Of a stretch of DNA of 64,000 bases, positions 55,266 to 64,000 are shown in pieces (positions within the stretch are counted from its first letter, which is position 1; each line of letters starts with the position of its first letter). The stretch spans positions 35,443,819 through 35,507,818 of the forward strand of contig OY986439.1 in NCBI GenBank assembly GCA_963920525.1. The letters are read 5' to 3'. The notes beneath the pieces are model-generated. The model had not been told where the DNA came from and ran no database searches. It was given only the letters and a program-made list of their open reading frames with translations. A program made the translations under genes and the position numbers. This DNA comes from Dichetophora obliterata (Eukaryota > Arthropoda > Insecta > Diptera > Sciomyzidae).

Positions 55266-57100
55266 TATTTCATAAAAGTTATTGAACATTTTTTTTTTCA
55301 CTTTGTTATTTTTATATTGAGCTTTTTACTATCCTGTTCCTGAACAGAAACCTGTGACATAGATAAAAACTACTTACTTGACTTTTTTTAACCTTTAAAC
55401 GCTTTTAGTGTCAATTTGACACTATTTTTAAATGGAAAATTTAATATTTTTCTTATTTGAGCTCATGTTTACTTGGTTCAATGTGAAGTTCATACCTAAA
55501 TTTATATTTTACCATAGAAAAACTACAATTGATGTCGTTAAGCTGAGAAAAGAACGTAAATAAAAAATAAAAACTATGAGTGTAAATTTTTGTATTATAA
55601 TTATTTTTTGAATTATTTTAATTTTATAGTTCTATTGTGATAAACAAATCTTGAACACTCCTTTTGAGTTTTTTCAAAAGAATTCTTTTAATTTAACATG
55701 AATATAAGCAAACAAATTTCGTTCTCTGTGGTATTGAACTCAAATCTTTGGTTGCAATGCATAGTGCCAATTTTACACTAAAGGCTTTTACGCTACAAAA
55801 AACCAAATGCATTTGAAGGTCAATGAACATGTAATATCTGAAATAATAATATAATATGTACTTACCTTGTGAAAAGCAATAACAAAATTGCAAATCAATA
55901 TACAAAGCGTAATATAAGCTAATCTATTCTTAATACATTTTAATGAAATCGTATGTATGCTGCTGTTCTGTGTGTATACTGCTCTCAGTATATACTGTTA
56001 TATCCAATAAACATCCTAGATATGGAATAATTAAAATTTTGGTTTGTCCTGTATTTTGCTCTAAAAAGTATGGTCACCGTACCCATAAGGGATATACAAT
56101 ATATATATATATAAACGAATTCCTTCCACCGTAAACACTGTTGCTTTGTAGATACATAGATACATAAATTATTTGTAGAAAGACAGAAAAGAGAGAAGAT
56201 TTAAGAGTGGATTGAAAAAGCAGGGTATATAGTTGTGTCAAAAAGTGTTCCTACTGTTAGTTTCTAATAAAGTGTTAAACATGTCTGATTTTTCGTGAAA
56301 AAAAATTTGACACATAAGAATTAAGAATTAATTTAAATTGGTGTGTAAATATTTGAAATTGAGTACTATCGCATGATCGCATGTGTGGGAGATACAACGC
56401 CTTCTTGTATAAACTAATTTTTTTCACGATCAGATATCAATAATATACTGCTGAAACTCGCCTACTAAATTTTATTAGTTTCACCACTTTCAAAAAAATC
56501 TTTGTTTAAAATTTTCTTTTGTATGGACTTGTAGGCTTGCCAGATTTCCAAAGGTAATGATTTTCATTTTTACTACTTTAACTAAAATTTTTACTAATGT
56601 TAAGATCATTAACAGAATTTGATGAAAAAAAAAAATTCTATATAAAAATTTCACGACAATAGCTCACTCCTACGGATTGTTAACGCTAATATGGTTTCTT
56701 CAACCATAGTGTGGAGTAGTGAGTAAAAAGTGAAGAGTGCAGGCTTAAATGGTAGATAACTTAAAAACATGGGTGCAATTTTTTTCACACCAAGGACCTG
56801 TGATGTGGTGAAATGCATCATGAACAAAATTTTTAAAAAATTTTATTGAAATTTCAGTTTGAAAAGTTTTGAAAATTTAACTTAAATTTATATCCCCTTT
56901 AAATTAGCACAAGCCGCTAAGGCGTATAAGGAAAATCGTAACACAAATCCCGACAGAATGCTTAAGGAAATTGGAAATAATTAGTGGCAATTTGGCTGAA
57001 ATGCTTCGCTGCATTTGAAGTTTGAAGCAACTCATCAACATTTAGAAGCTCAATTAAATATTCGTAGGCTTAGTTTGCAGCGTAGTACTAAAAACTCACA
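55266..57100. other. No gene recognised
   Basis: AT-rich. A short (TA)n run lies near 56096-56112. Frames are short and featureless. Confidence 0.5.
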
Positions 57101-58760
57101 CATACATACACACACACACGAGTACAGCAGAGTCATACACACACATTGAGTTTTGTTGTTCCATCAGTTGAGTTGTTGTTGATGCAAGCGTCTTCAACTT
57201 TGTCTTAATTTTCTTCTGCTGCTGCTTCTGCTTAAACTTCCGGCTGCTGTGTTTTACGAAGTGCACGAAAGATGGCGGTACGCTACGCTTAACCCTCTAA
57301 GCTGCTTTGTGGCATCGTTTAGGAACCAGCAAAAGCAATGTGGTGTATATTGCTTCATCATCAACAACAACATCATCATGTTGCCAAGCAACATCATCAT
57401 CATTATCGGCATATTCATCTTGCTCAAAACTTGCTTCAAGCCAGACACCAGATATTTCAGTGCGACTCATCAGAGTCAGCTCTGTGCATGTGTGTGTGTG
57501 TGTGTGTGTGTATTTGTTTGTTTGTTTGTGCGCCAGTGTAGCCTTGGCGCTGATTGCGCTTCCTTCCGTTTCCAACAACTCATACAACAGCAACATATCT
57601 TCAAACACAAACAACAAAAACACACTCAATGAACTTGAATCTATTTATTCAGCAGATAAGCTGCAGGATTTCGCACAAAACAGCAGAAGAGCCCTGAAAG
57701 CATCCAAAGTGGGTAGAGACAGAGAGACAGTTGATGTGCTAGGCTTCGAGAAGGAAATCCTTTTTCGTTTTGTCTTTTTCTTTGAATTTGTATTTCTTTT
57801 CTTTTCATTGTCGTTGTTTTTCTGTCTTTCAATGTTTCTTAACAAAAACTTCAGCGAGGAAATCGCGTGGAAATATTGCGCAAGGATCAAAGATTGTTTA
57901 TCGTAATTACCGTCGCCAACAAACACAAGCACAAAGACCTCACACACACACACACACATACACACATTTGCTCTTCCTTTTACAGCGTAAAAAGTTATAT
58001 AAAAGAGATATTTATATGTGTGTGTTTGCGTTGCCATTATAAATGCACATTGTGCTGAGCCATTGCCTGGAAGCACTCGGCCTCGTCTGAGCCCCATGAC
58101 GATGTAACATATAAATTCTATAAATTGCGTTTTTCTCTTCAGTGATTGCAGCAATAATTTTTTTTTAACTGCTTTTAAGAGTGCTGCAATTTTTGTTATT
58201 TGCCATAACTTTAACTTCATTTGATTTTCTTTTCATTACTTCGACGTGTTCATAACCATTGCCGGAGAAGTAATAATTTCTTGCTCTTTCTGAAAACGGT
58301 TTTTCATTAAGAACAGAAAAATATTGAGTGCTTTTTTTAAATCAAAGAACAGGTATATTCCTTTTTCTTGATTTTATAAAAAAAAATTACTCACCTGCGT
58401 AGCAGTTTTCACTTCTCTTTGAAATACTGGGGGAACTGGCGCGAAAAATGTAAACAAAAAGGCTTTTAATGTTCACTTTAGAACTTTTTCTGAAAAAGCA
58501 TACTTTTGCCTTTCTAACACTTTTGGAAGAAAAAGCTTTATAGTGGCTGTGGATTTTTAAAGAATTTTTGAAAAATTATTTTATATAGCATGATATTTCA
58601 TACGTTGTCATTAATGGGTTAGTAGGGTAAAAAAACACAGAATTTATTTTTTTTTTAATTTAGTCAATTATTAATTTTACAGTCCATTGAATTTTAGTAA
58701 AATTACAAAATATGTAATATGTAATTGCAATTCCTCGCTAAAAACTAAATAAATAAAAAT
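57101..58760. other. CAA/CA/TG-rich region, no gene assigned
   Basis: Contains a (TG)n run at 57489-57511, (CA)n runs near 57108-57142 and 57939-57965, and CAACAA-rich stretches like dipteran 5' UTR or intron sequence. The longest frame (57307-57906) consists of low-complexity residues and is not credible as a protein. Confidence 0.5.
57489..57511. repeat. (TG)n microsatellite
   Basis: Uninterrupted TG run followed by TTTG repeats. Confidence 0.95.
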
Positions 58761-58847
58761 ATATGAAAGATATCGCCAAACGGTGTTATTTAATTGATGA
58801 TCACTGGTCTACACTTCACAAAATAGAGAAAGTAGAGAGCCTTAGCA

Positions 58848-58905
58848 GGAACGAAAATTTTTGGGCATATAACTCTACAAGCGAGATTTTGGTGAAGAGT
58901 AAAAC
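58848..58905. repeat. Segment shared with the MITE at 28.6-29.0 kb
   Basis: GGAACGAAAATTTTTGG, then ATAACTCTACA and ATTTTGGTG match the inverted right end of the 28556-29041 MITE. A decayed relative is present here and is interrupted downstream by the hairpin MITE. Confidence 0.65.
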
Positions 58906-58921
58906 CAAAGATTATATAGTA

Positions 58922-59078
58922 GGGCAGTTCACGATCTTGTTGCATCGTTGCAAATGCAAAATAAACAGCTTTTACAAAAACAAAAAGCATATGTCGCAAA
59001 AGCTTTTCAATGCTTTTTGTTTTTGTAAAAGCTGTTTATTTTGCATTTGCAACGATGCAACAAGATCGTGAACTGCCC
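58922..59078. mobile_element. 157-bp perfect-hairpin MITE
   Basis: Two arms of 69 bp (71 bp with the flanking TA) are exact reverse complements, starting GGGCAGTTCACGATCTTG, around a 19-base loop (58991-59009). TA lies at both edges (58920-58921 and 59079-59080), the duplication of Tc1/mariner-type elements. No mismatch was found in the arms, which suggests a young insertion. If transcribed it would fold into one long double-stranded RNA. Confidence 0.9.
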
Positions 59079-59080
59079 TA

Positions 59081-59983
59081 GTATAAAGATGTGCCACGTA
59101 GAACATTAAAAAGTAGCAAATATTTTTCAGATCAATACGTAAGCTTTTGTGAGCGCGATGAAAAAGCTTTCTTGGGAGAAAAGTTTTCAATACTTGCATG
59201 CACATTCTCTCTGCAATGCTCTTTCACTCTTCACTCCACGATGTTTCACAGCATAGATCACCACTGCATGGTTTCTCATAGCTAGCGAGAGTCGTGAAAT
59301 TTAATATTGTATTTGTTTTTTTCCGTTGCTGTTGTTGGAACCAAGCAGTTGTGATCTCTGCTTGACAGCAACAAATGTTTTGTTTGTTTCCATTATTTTC
59401 ATAATGATTTCCTTATTTTGTGCAAAGCAGATTTTTCTTATTCACTGCTTGCTATTAATATTTTTATTTTTTTTTTTTTTTTATTGACTATCAGCCAGAG
59501 CAGTAAAATCTGCATATATTTTCAGAATCTTAAGGAAAACTGAATAACGACATACAAATCGATCCAATGAATTCAAAATTGTTTATTAATAATATTTTTA
59601 ATTAAGGTTGAATTTTAAAAAATAGATTAGTAATTAATTTCAATTATTTTTTTTATATTCAGAATAATTTATTATTTTTTTTTATTCATAGGAATGCTAT
59701 TTACAAAGAATGCAATTCAAAAAGAATTTAAAATTTTTCAATAATTAATTTTTTGTACATTATTATTTTTTGATTTGATTGATTTTATTGCCTATTCATG
59801 TGCTATTCACTATTAATTTTATAGTCATTTTTAATTTTTTTATTTGTTATTACTTTGGTTCATTATTCAAAAGAGAATAACAACATTTTTTCCATTTTGT
59901 TTATTATTCAAAAGTTAATGAAAAATAAGAAATTAATACGAAATTTATAATGAATGAAAAATTAATAATGAATAAAAAATTAA
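59081..59983. other. No gene recognised
   Basis: Mostly AT-rich; from about 59560 it is nearly pure A/T with AATTAATAA motifs. Confidence 0.5.
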
Positions 59984-60520
59984 TCTCTAATATATATAAA
60001 AATGAGTTGGCGTGTGTGTGCGACAGCATAACTAAAGAACGGAGAGACCGATTTGTATAAATTTTTTTGTATGCGTTTGGGTGGTGCTCCGAGTGGTTTA
60101 GATTTATAATTCGGTCCTATTGGACAAAGGGGCGTGGTACCTCCCATACAAATTACAAATTAAAAATACATTATTTCTGCTCCGGCTATTGGTATGTGAA
60201 CAAAATTTGGTATATAAGTTTGGTGTACATATTGTAAGTTCTGCTGCAAAAATAGGCGTGATTGGACAAATGGGCGTGGTACCTCCCATACAAATTACAA
60301 ATTAAAAATACATTATTTCTGCTCCGGCTATTGGTATGTGAACAAAATTTGGTATATAAGTTTGGTGTACATATTGTAAGTTCTGCTGCAAAAATAGGCG
60401 TGATTGGACAAAGGGGCGTGGTACCTCCCATACAAATCACAAATTAAAAATACATTATTTCTGATCCTGTTATAGGTATTTAAACAAAATTTGGTGTGCG
60501 GGCTGTTGAGGAGTTCATAA
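59984..60520 (+). mobile_element. Helitron 5' end fragment
   Basis: Begins A|TCTCTAATATATATAAAAATG and then GAGTTGGCGTGTG, the same start as the Helitron at 61.0 kb, with the GGAGAGACCGATTT block usual in insect Helitrons. It runs into the 142-bp tandem repeats and then stops without a recognisable 3' end, so it is 3'-truncated. Confidence 0.65.
60119..60505 (+). repeat. Tandem repeat, period 142 bp, 2.7 copies
   Basis: ATTGGACAAA-GGGCGTGGTACCTCCC recurs at 60119, 60261 and 60403, exactly 142 bases apart. The first two copies are almost identical; the third diverges after about 60460. Confidence 0.9.
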
Positions 60521-60993
60521 AAAATTACACTCTTTTGCATCCCGTTAAACACTGGGTACAAAAAAGCTATCTATCTACAAAAACTTTGAGCTATTTGGCT
60601 GATTTTTTGTTTATTCAAAAATGATTTTTTAAAGAATAAAACTATTTAAAAATTACTGGTAAGACTAGGAAAATTTAAGTTCTTCATATACTAACTCCTT
60701 TCCAATGCTCATTTTTCTATGTATGAGAAACTTTTAGGAGAAACTCAAACTCCTAACTTTGTCAAGCACGTTGCCTTCTTTTCACTTCTCAATTTTGTTA
60801 CTTGGCTTAAGCTTAAACTTTGAAAAGTTCCTAATTAGTGCCATTTGTGTTTGCTCTAAAAAGTGAAAATTTTAAAATACAATTAACCGTGCGCTCAAAT
60901 TTTTCGTGCAATATAATATAGGTGTTGGTGAGTATAATTTCAGCAATTACTTTTTTTATAAGAAAAAACGAAGAATATCTTCTTTTATTTTTC
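60521..60993. other. No gene recognised
   Basis: AT-rich spacer between the two Helitron 5' ends. Confidence 0.4.
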
Positions 60994-61117
60994 TTCTCTC
61001 TCTTTATATATAAAAATGAGTTGGCGTGTGTTTGTGACAGCATAACTTAAGAACTGAGTGACGTTTCATTATAGTATTGATTTTGTTTTAAATTAATTTT
61101 CAAAATAAGTCAGTGAG

Positions 61118-61288
61118 ATGCCGCCAATCAGACGTAGGAACATTGGTCGCAGAAGCCGTACGGCTACAAGCTCAAGAAATTCTCGAGCGATTGAAAGTCC
61201 TGAACATCGGGCAAATCGTATTGAGAGGAACAGCCAACGGATGTTAGAATCCCGATTAATTGAGTCTAGACAGATTACTAGACAATGA
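61118..61288 (+). pseudogene. N-terminal fragment of the Helitron Rep-helicase protein
   Basis: A 56-codon frame begins MPPIRRRNIGRRSRTATSSR and continues with an Arg-rich block ending LIESRQITRQ. Such basic N-termini precede the zinc-finger and HUH Rep domain in Helitron proteins. The frame ends at TGA exactly where helicase sequence begins in another frame, marking a deletion junction near 61265-61285. Confidence 0.7.
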
Positions 61289-63047
61289 TACTCATTGGGA
61301 TCATACACTTGCTGATGCAGTACTTTCATCACATCCACATCAAATACGAACTTTATTTTCGATCATCATATCGACATGTTTTCCATCAAATCCCATCGAT
61401 CTATGGGTAAAATACAAGGATGATATGACACAAGATATTCTTCATCGAATGCGTGCCATTACACAAAATCCTGATTTGTCGATATCAAACGAAATGCATA
61501 ATGAAGCATTAATAATGATTGAAGACCAGTGTTTGATTATTGTTAACAAAGTTCTGATACAATTAGGTATGATTGCACCGAATCGTCCAATGAACGCTGT
61601 ATTAAATCAAGATTTACTGAGAGAGAACCAATACAATCGCGAGGAATTGGCAGATAATGTTCAACCAGGCATCGAAAAACTTAATCCCCAACAGAAATAT
61701 GCCTACAATACAATAATAAAAGCCGTCAACGATGGAACTGGTGGAATATTTTTTTTGGATGCTCCTGGAGGTACAGGGAAAACATTTCTGATTTCATTAT
61801 TATTAGCAACCATAAGATCGCAAAATCATATTGCACTTGCCCTCGCATCCTCAGGTATTGCTGCAACTTTATTGGATGGTGGTCGAACTGCGCATTCGGC
61901 ACTTAAACTGCCATTGAACATGCAGATTAACGACCAACCAACATGCAACATATCGAAGACATCCGGAATGGCAAAAGTCTTGCAACAATGCAAACTGATT
62001 GTGTGGGACGAGTGTACAATGGCACACAAAAAATCATTGGAAGCTCTGCAAACAACACTACAAGATTTGCGAGATAATCCAAATCTTTGTGGTGGTGCCC
62101 TGATACTGTTGGCAGGTGATTTTCGCCAAACATTACCGGTAATTCCACGGTCAACTGCAGCTGATCAAATTAATGCATGTCTCAAATCTTCCAATTTGTG
62201 GAGACATGTTACTACGCTGAAACTCACAACAAATATGCGAATCCAACTGCAAAACGATCCCTCTGCAGATGTTTTTTCGGTGCAATTATTGGATATTGGA
62301 AATGCAAAAATTCCCATCAACGTTACGACTGGTTTAATAAAGTTACCTAATGACTTCTGCCATTTTACTGAGTCAAAAGAAGAGCTAATTCATTGTGTGT
62401 TCCCCAACATTTTGCAGTATTACAGGAATCATGATTGGCTAGGAGAACGAGCAATATTAGCCGCTAAAAACAAAGACGTCGATGAGATTAATGCAACGAT
62501 TCAAATGGCCATTGAAGGGCTAATAGTGTCTTACAAATCAATTGACACTATCATGAACCAGGAGGATGTTGTGAACTATCCAACAGAATTTTTAAATTCC
62601 ATCGAGTTGTCAGGTTTGCCGCTACATGATCTTCAGTTAAAGGTTGGATCCGTAATCATAATGATGCGTAATATCAATCAGCCTCGACTTTGCAATGGCA
62701 CAAGACTTATTGTCAAAAAACTTATGACAAACGTCATTGAAGGTACAATTTTGAAGGGAAAGTACAAGGGGGAAGACGTACTGATCCCACGAATCCCAAT
62801 AATTCCGAATGATTTGCCATTCGACTTCAAACGCCTTCAATTTCCAGTAAAACTAGCATTTGCAATGACTATTAATAAGGCGCAGGGACAGTCTTTAAAA
62901 ATTTGTGGCATCAATTTGGAGTATCCATGCTTTTCTCATGGCCAGCTCTATGTAGCATGTTCTAGAGTAGGTAAACCATCGGCCTTATTTGTTTACGCTC
63001 CCGACAGACAAACAAAGAATGTTGTGCATCTAAAAGCGTTGCAGTAA
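61260..63047 (+). CDS. Helitron PIF1-like helicase domain, Rep domain deleted
   Basis: This 5'-to-3' DNA helicase would unwind the displaced strand during rolling-circle transposition. The frame is open for 595 codons. Motifs in order are HWDHTLADA with FPSNPIDLW (N-terminal signature), LNPQQKYAYN, Walker A DAPGGTGKT (about residue 167-175), Walker B VWDEC (248-252), GDFRQTLPVI (286-295), TTNMR, and near the C-terminus AFAMTINKAQGQSL and GQLYVACSRV. No stop or frameshift is seen. It lacks an ATG at the front: the first in-frame ATG is at about residue 56, so a product would start inside the domain. The Rep nuclease is absent, so the copy cannot move alone. A host PIF1 gene is unlikely because of the Helitron ends and the N-terminal signature. 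Confidence 0.85.
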   Translation: MSLDRLLDNDTHWDHTLADAVLSSHPHQIRTLFSIIISTCFPSNPIDLWVKYKDDMTQDILHRMRAITQNPDLSISNEMHNEALIMIEDQCLIIVNKVLIQLGMIAPNRPMNAVLNQDLLRENQYNREELADNVQPGIEKLNPQQKYAYNTIIKAVNDGTGGIFFLDAPGGTGKTFLISLLLATIRSQNHIALALASSGIAATLLDGGRTAHSALKLPLNMQINDQPTCNISKTSGMAKVLQQCKLIVWDECTMAHKKSLEALQTTLQDLRDNPNLCGGALILLAGDFRQTLPVIPRSTAADQINACLKSSNLWRHVTTLKLTTNMRIQLQNDPSADVFSVQLLDIGNAKIPINVTTGLIKLPNDFCHFTESKEELIHCVFPNILQYYRNHDWLGERAILAAKNKDVDEINATIQMAIEGLIVSYKSIDTIMNQEDVVNYPTEFLNSIELSGLPLHDLQLKVGSVIIMMRNINQPRLCNGTRLIVKKLMTNVIEGTILKGKYKGEDVLIPRIPIIPNDLPFDFKRLQFPVKLAFAMTINKAQGQSLKICGINLEYPCFSHGQLYVACSRVGKPSALFVYAPDRQTKNVVHLKALQ

Positions 63048-63257
63048 TTTAAGATCTCAATTAAATTGACTTAATTTAAATAATTATTAAAAACTTATCA
63101 ATAAAGTATTTAAAGCATTTATTTAAATAAACAAACTTTTGTAACAAAATTATTTTCACAATTTAAATATATAAATACAGAACCATCTATCCTGAAAATT
63201 GTAAATCTTTAATTTGCCACCTTTGAAGGCAGGACGAAGTTTGCCGGGTCCACTAGT

Positions 63258-64000
63258 CTTTATATAAAAATAGTATACAAAAAAGTAGAGCGTGTTTTTT
63301 GGATACTGCAAGTTTTTGAAAAAACATAAAAAAAATCACGGCAGGTGTGATTTTGGCGCACTGGAACGTCTGAAAAAATAAAAACGGGGTTTTAATCATC
63401 ATTAAAACCACTATAGATTGAACTAAAAGAATTTTTTTGGCAAAAAGTCCCTTGAAAACCAAAAATACTTTACCGATCTTCCTATCCGTAGTTCAATCTA
63501 TAGACTTAGATGTGTTCAATAACATATTAAAATTTTAGAACGATCAGTGTAGTAGTTTTTTTTTATCACGCCCGCCAACTCAAAAAATGTTATTTCTATA
63601 AAAATTGCTTTTAAGTTTTTAACACCGATTATACGGCCTTGACGCTCTGCGTTTAAACCTTCCTATTTAACATAGAAATTAATTTCGATATTTTATATCA
63701 TTAAAAAGGTTCCTTGAGGTCTTTTGAACAAAAATCAATCATAAAAAAATTTGATTTTTTGAAAATTCAGGTGTATACTGCCCCTTAAATGTAAATGAAA
63801 TATTTTACAATGTTAAATTGCTTTAATGTTATTGCGTTTATAATTATATATTAAATATTATCTATACCAAATAATAATCACATAAATGACATCTAAGTTA
63901 AATGTGAAAAAAATGTAAATGAAATGTTTTACAATGCCAAATTACCTATAATATAATTGCCTTAAATGATCAATTGATATAAAATAAAAAAATTGTCTTA
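63258..64000. other. No gene recognised; inverted and direct repeats
   Basis: CTATAGATTGAACTA (63411-63425) is exactly inverted at 63489-63503. A direct duplication (TAAATGAAAT, TTTTACAATG, AAATT) recurs about 122 bases apart (63790 and 63912). The sequence directly after the Helitron begins TCTTTATATAAAAATAG, resembling a Helitron start. Confidence 0.5.

Larger units (their letters stand above)
61001..63257 (+). mobile_element. Internally deleted Helitron, 2.26 kb
   Basis: The 5' end TCTTTATATATAAAAATGAG and the 3' end GCCGGGTCCACTAG|T frame the element. A small GGAC/GTCC hairpin lies just before the CTAG end. It holds the start of the Helitron protein (61118) and the helicase end but not the Rep region between. 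Base before the 5' TC is not A, so the exact start is uncertain. Confidence 0.75.

Noticed and set aside
57307..57906. 199-residue open frame
   Set aside because: Runs of Ser, Val, Cys and Phe come from CA/TG and T-rich simple sequence; no domain is visible.
61260..63047. Host PIF1 helicase gene
   Set aside because: Helitron ends, the Helitron N-terminal peptide next to it and the HWDHTLADA signature point to a transposon origin.

Overview
The window looks like eukaryotic, AT-rich, repeat-dominated intergenic or intronic DNA. A higher fly (Diptera, possibly a tephritid or a related cyclorrhaphan) is my best guess. Reasons are the mix of element families (RTE non-LTR elements, Bari/Tc1-like transposons, Helitrons, a Penelope-like fragment, foldback-type elements), frequent CAA/TGT and CA/TG simple repeats, and the absence of bacterial gene structure. 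The species call is inference. I found no convincing complete host protein gene; one short candidate first coding exon lies near 50.65 kb.

Layout. 0-3.9 kb: two non-LTR retrotransposons of opposite strand, one apparently inserted in the reverse transcriptase of the other. 5.2-8.3 kb: a foldback-like element bounded by exact 13-bp inverted ends, with about 25 copies of a 51-bp repeat on the left, a 24-bp array on the right and a 357-bp MITE inside. 10.4-12.4 kb: a 2-kb long inverted repeat. 12.5-12.95 kb: a Ty1/copia fossil. 13.6-16.85 kb: a nearly full-length but broken RTE element. 19.25-20.2 kb: a pogo-like non-autonomous transposon. 20.45-21.29 kb: a 5'-truncated RTE copy with target-site duplication. 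21.7-23.2 kb: a YqaJ-nuclease pseudogene split by a MITE that itself contains another MITE. 23.7-24.0 kb: a MITE. 24.6-25.3 kb: a dead Tc1 transposase. 25.37-30.25 kb: a Penelope-like fragment (hammerhead-like motif and GIY-YIG tail) split by several nested TIR elements. 32.2-35.4 kb: a non-autonomous Helitron holding an iteron-rich TA-flanked element. 37.1-38.7 kb: a complete Bari/Tc1-like element with one frameshift. 41.1-42.7 kb: a SINE-like head and a non-LTR RNase H tail. 44.1-48.1 kb: a two-ORF CR1/jockey-type retrotransposon with a 955-residue ORF2. 48.15-48.9 kb: a TTAA-flanked MITE. 49.6-49.95 kb: the second 357-bp MITE copy. 50.9-55.25 kb: the longest RTE copy, interrupted by a 1.1-kb TIR element carrying a tRNA-like SINE head. 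58.9-59.1 kb: a 157-bp perfect-hairpin MITE. 60.0-63.3 kb: Helitron pieces with 142-bp tandem repeats and a long open helicase frame that has lost the Rep nuclease.

Nothing here forms a cooperating host pathway. The biology is that of a mobile-element graveyard with several young layers: nested insertions, target-site duplications, and inverted-repeat structures that could produce hairpin RNAs. The most interesting items are the foldback element with two different tandem arrays, the split Penelope element, the YqaJ gene with two-level nesting, the iteron element, and the perfect-hairpin MITE. All family assignments come from motif recognition by eye; no database search was run.
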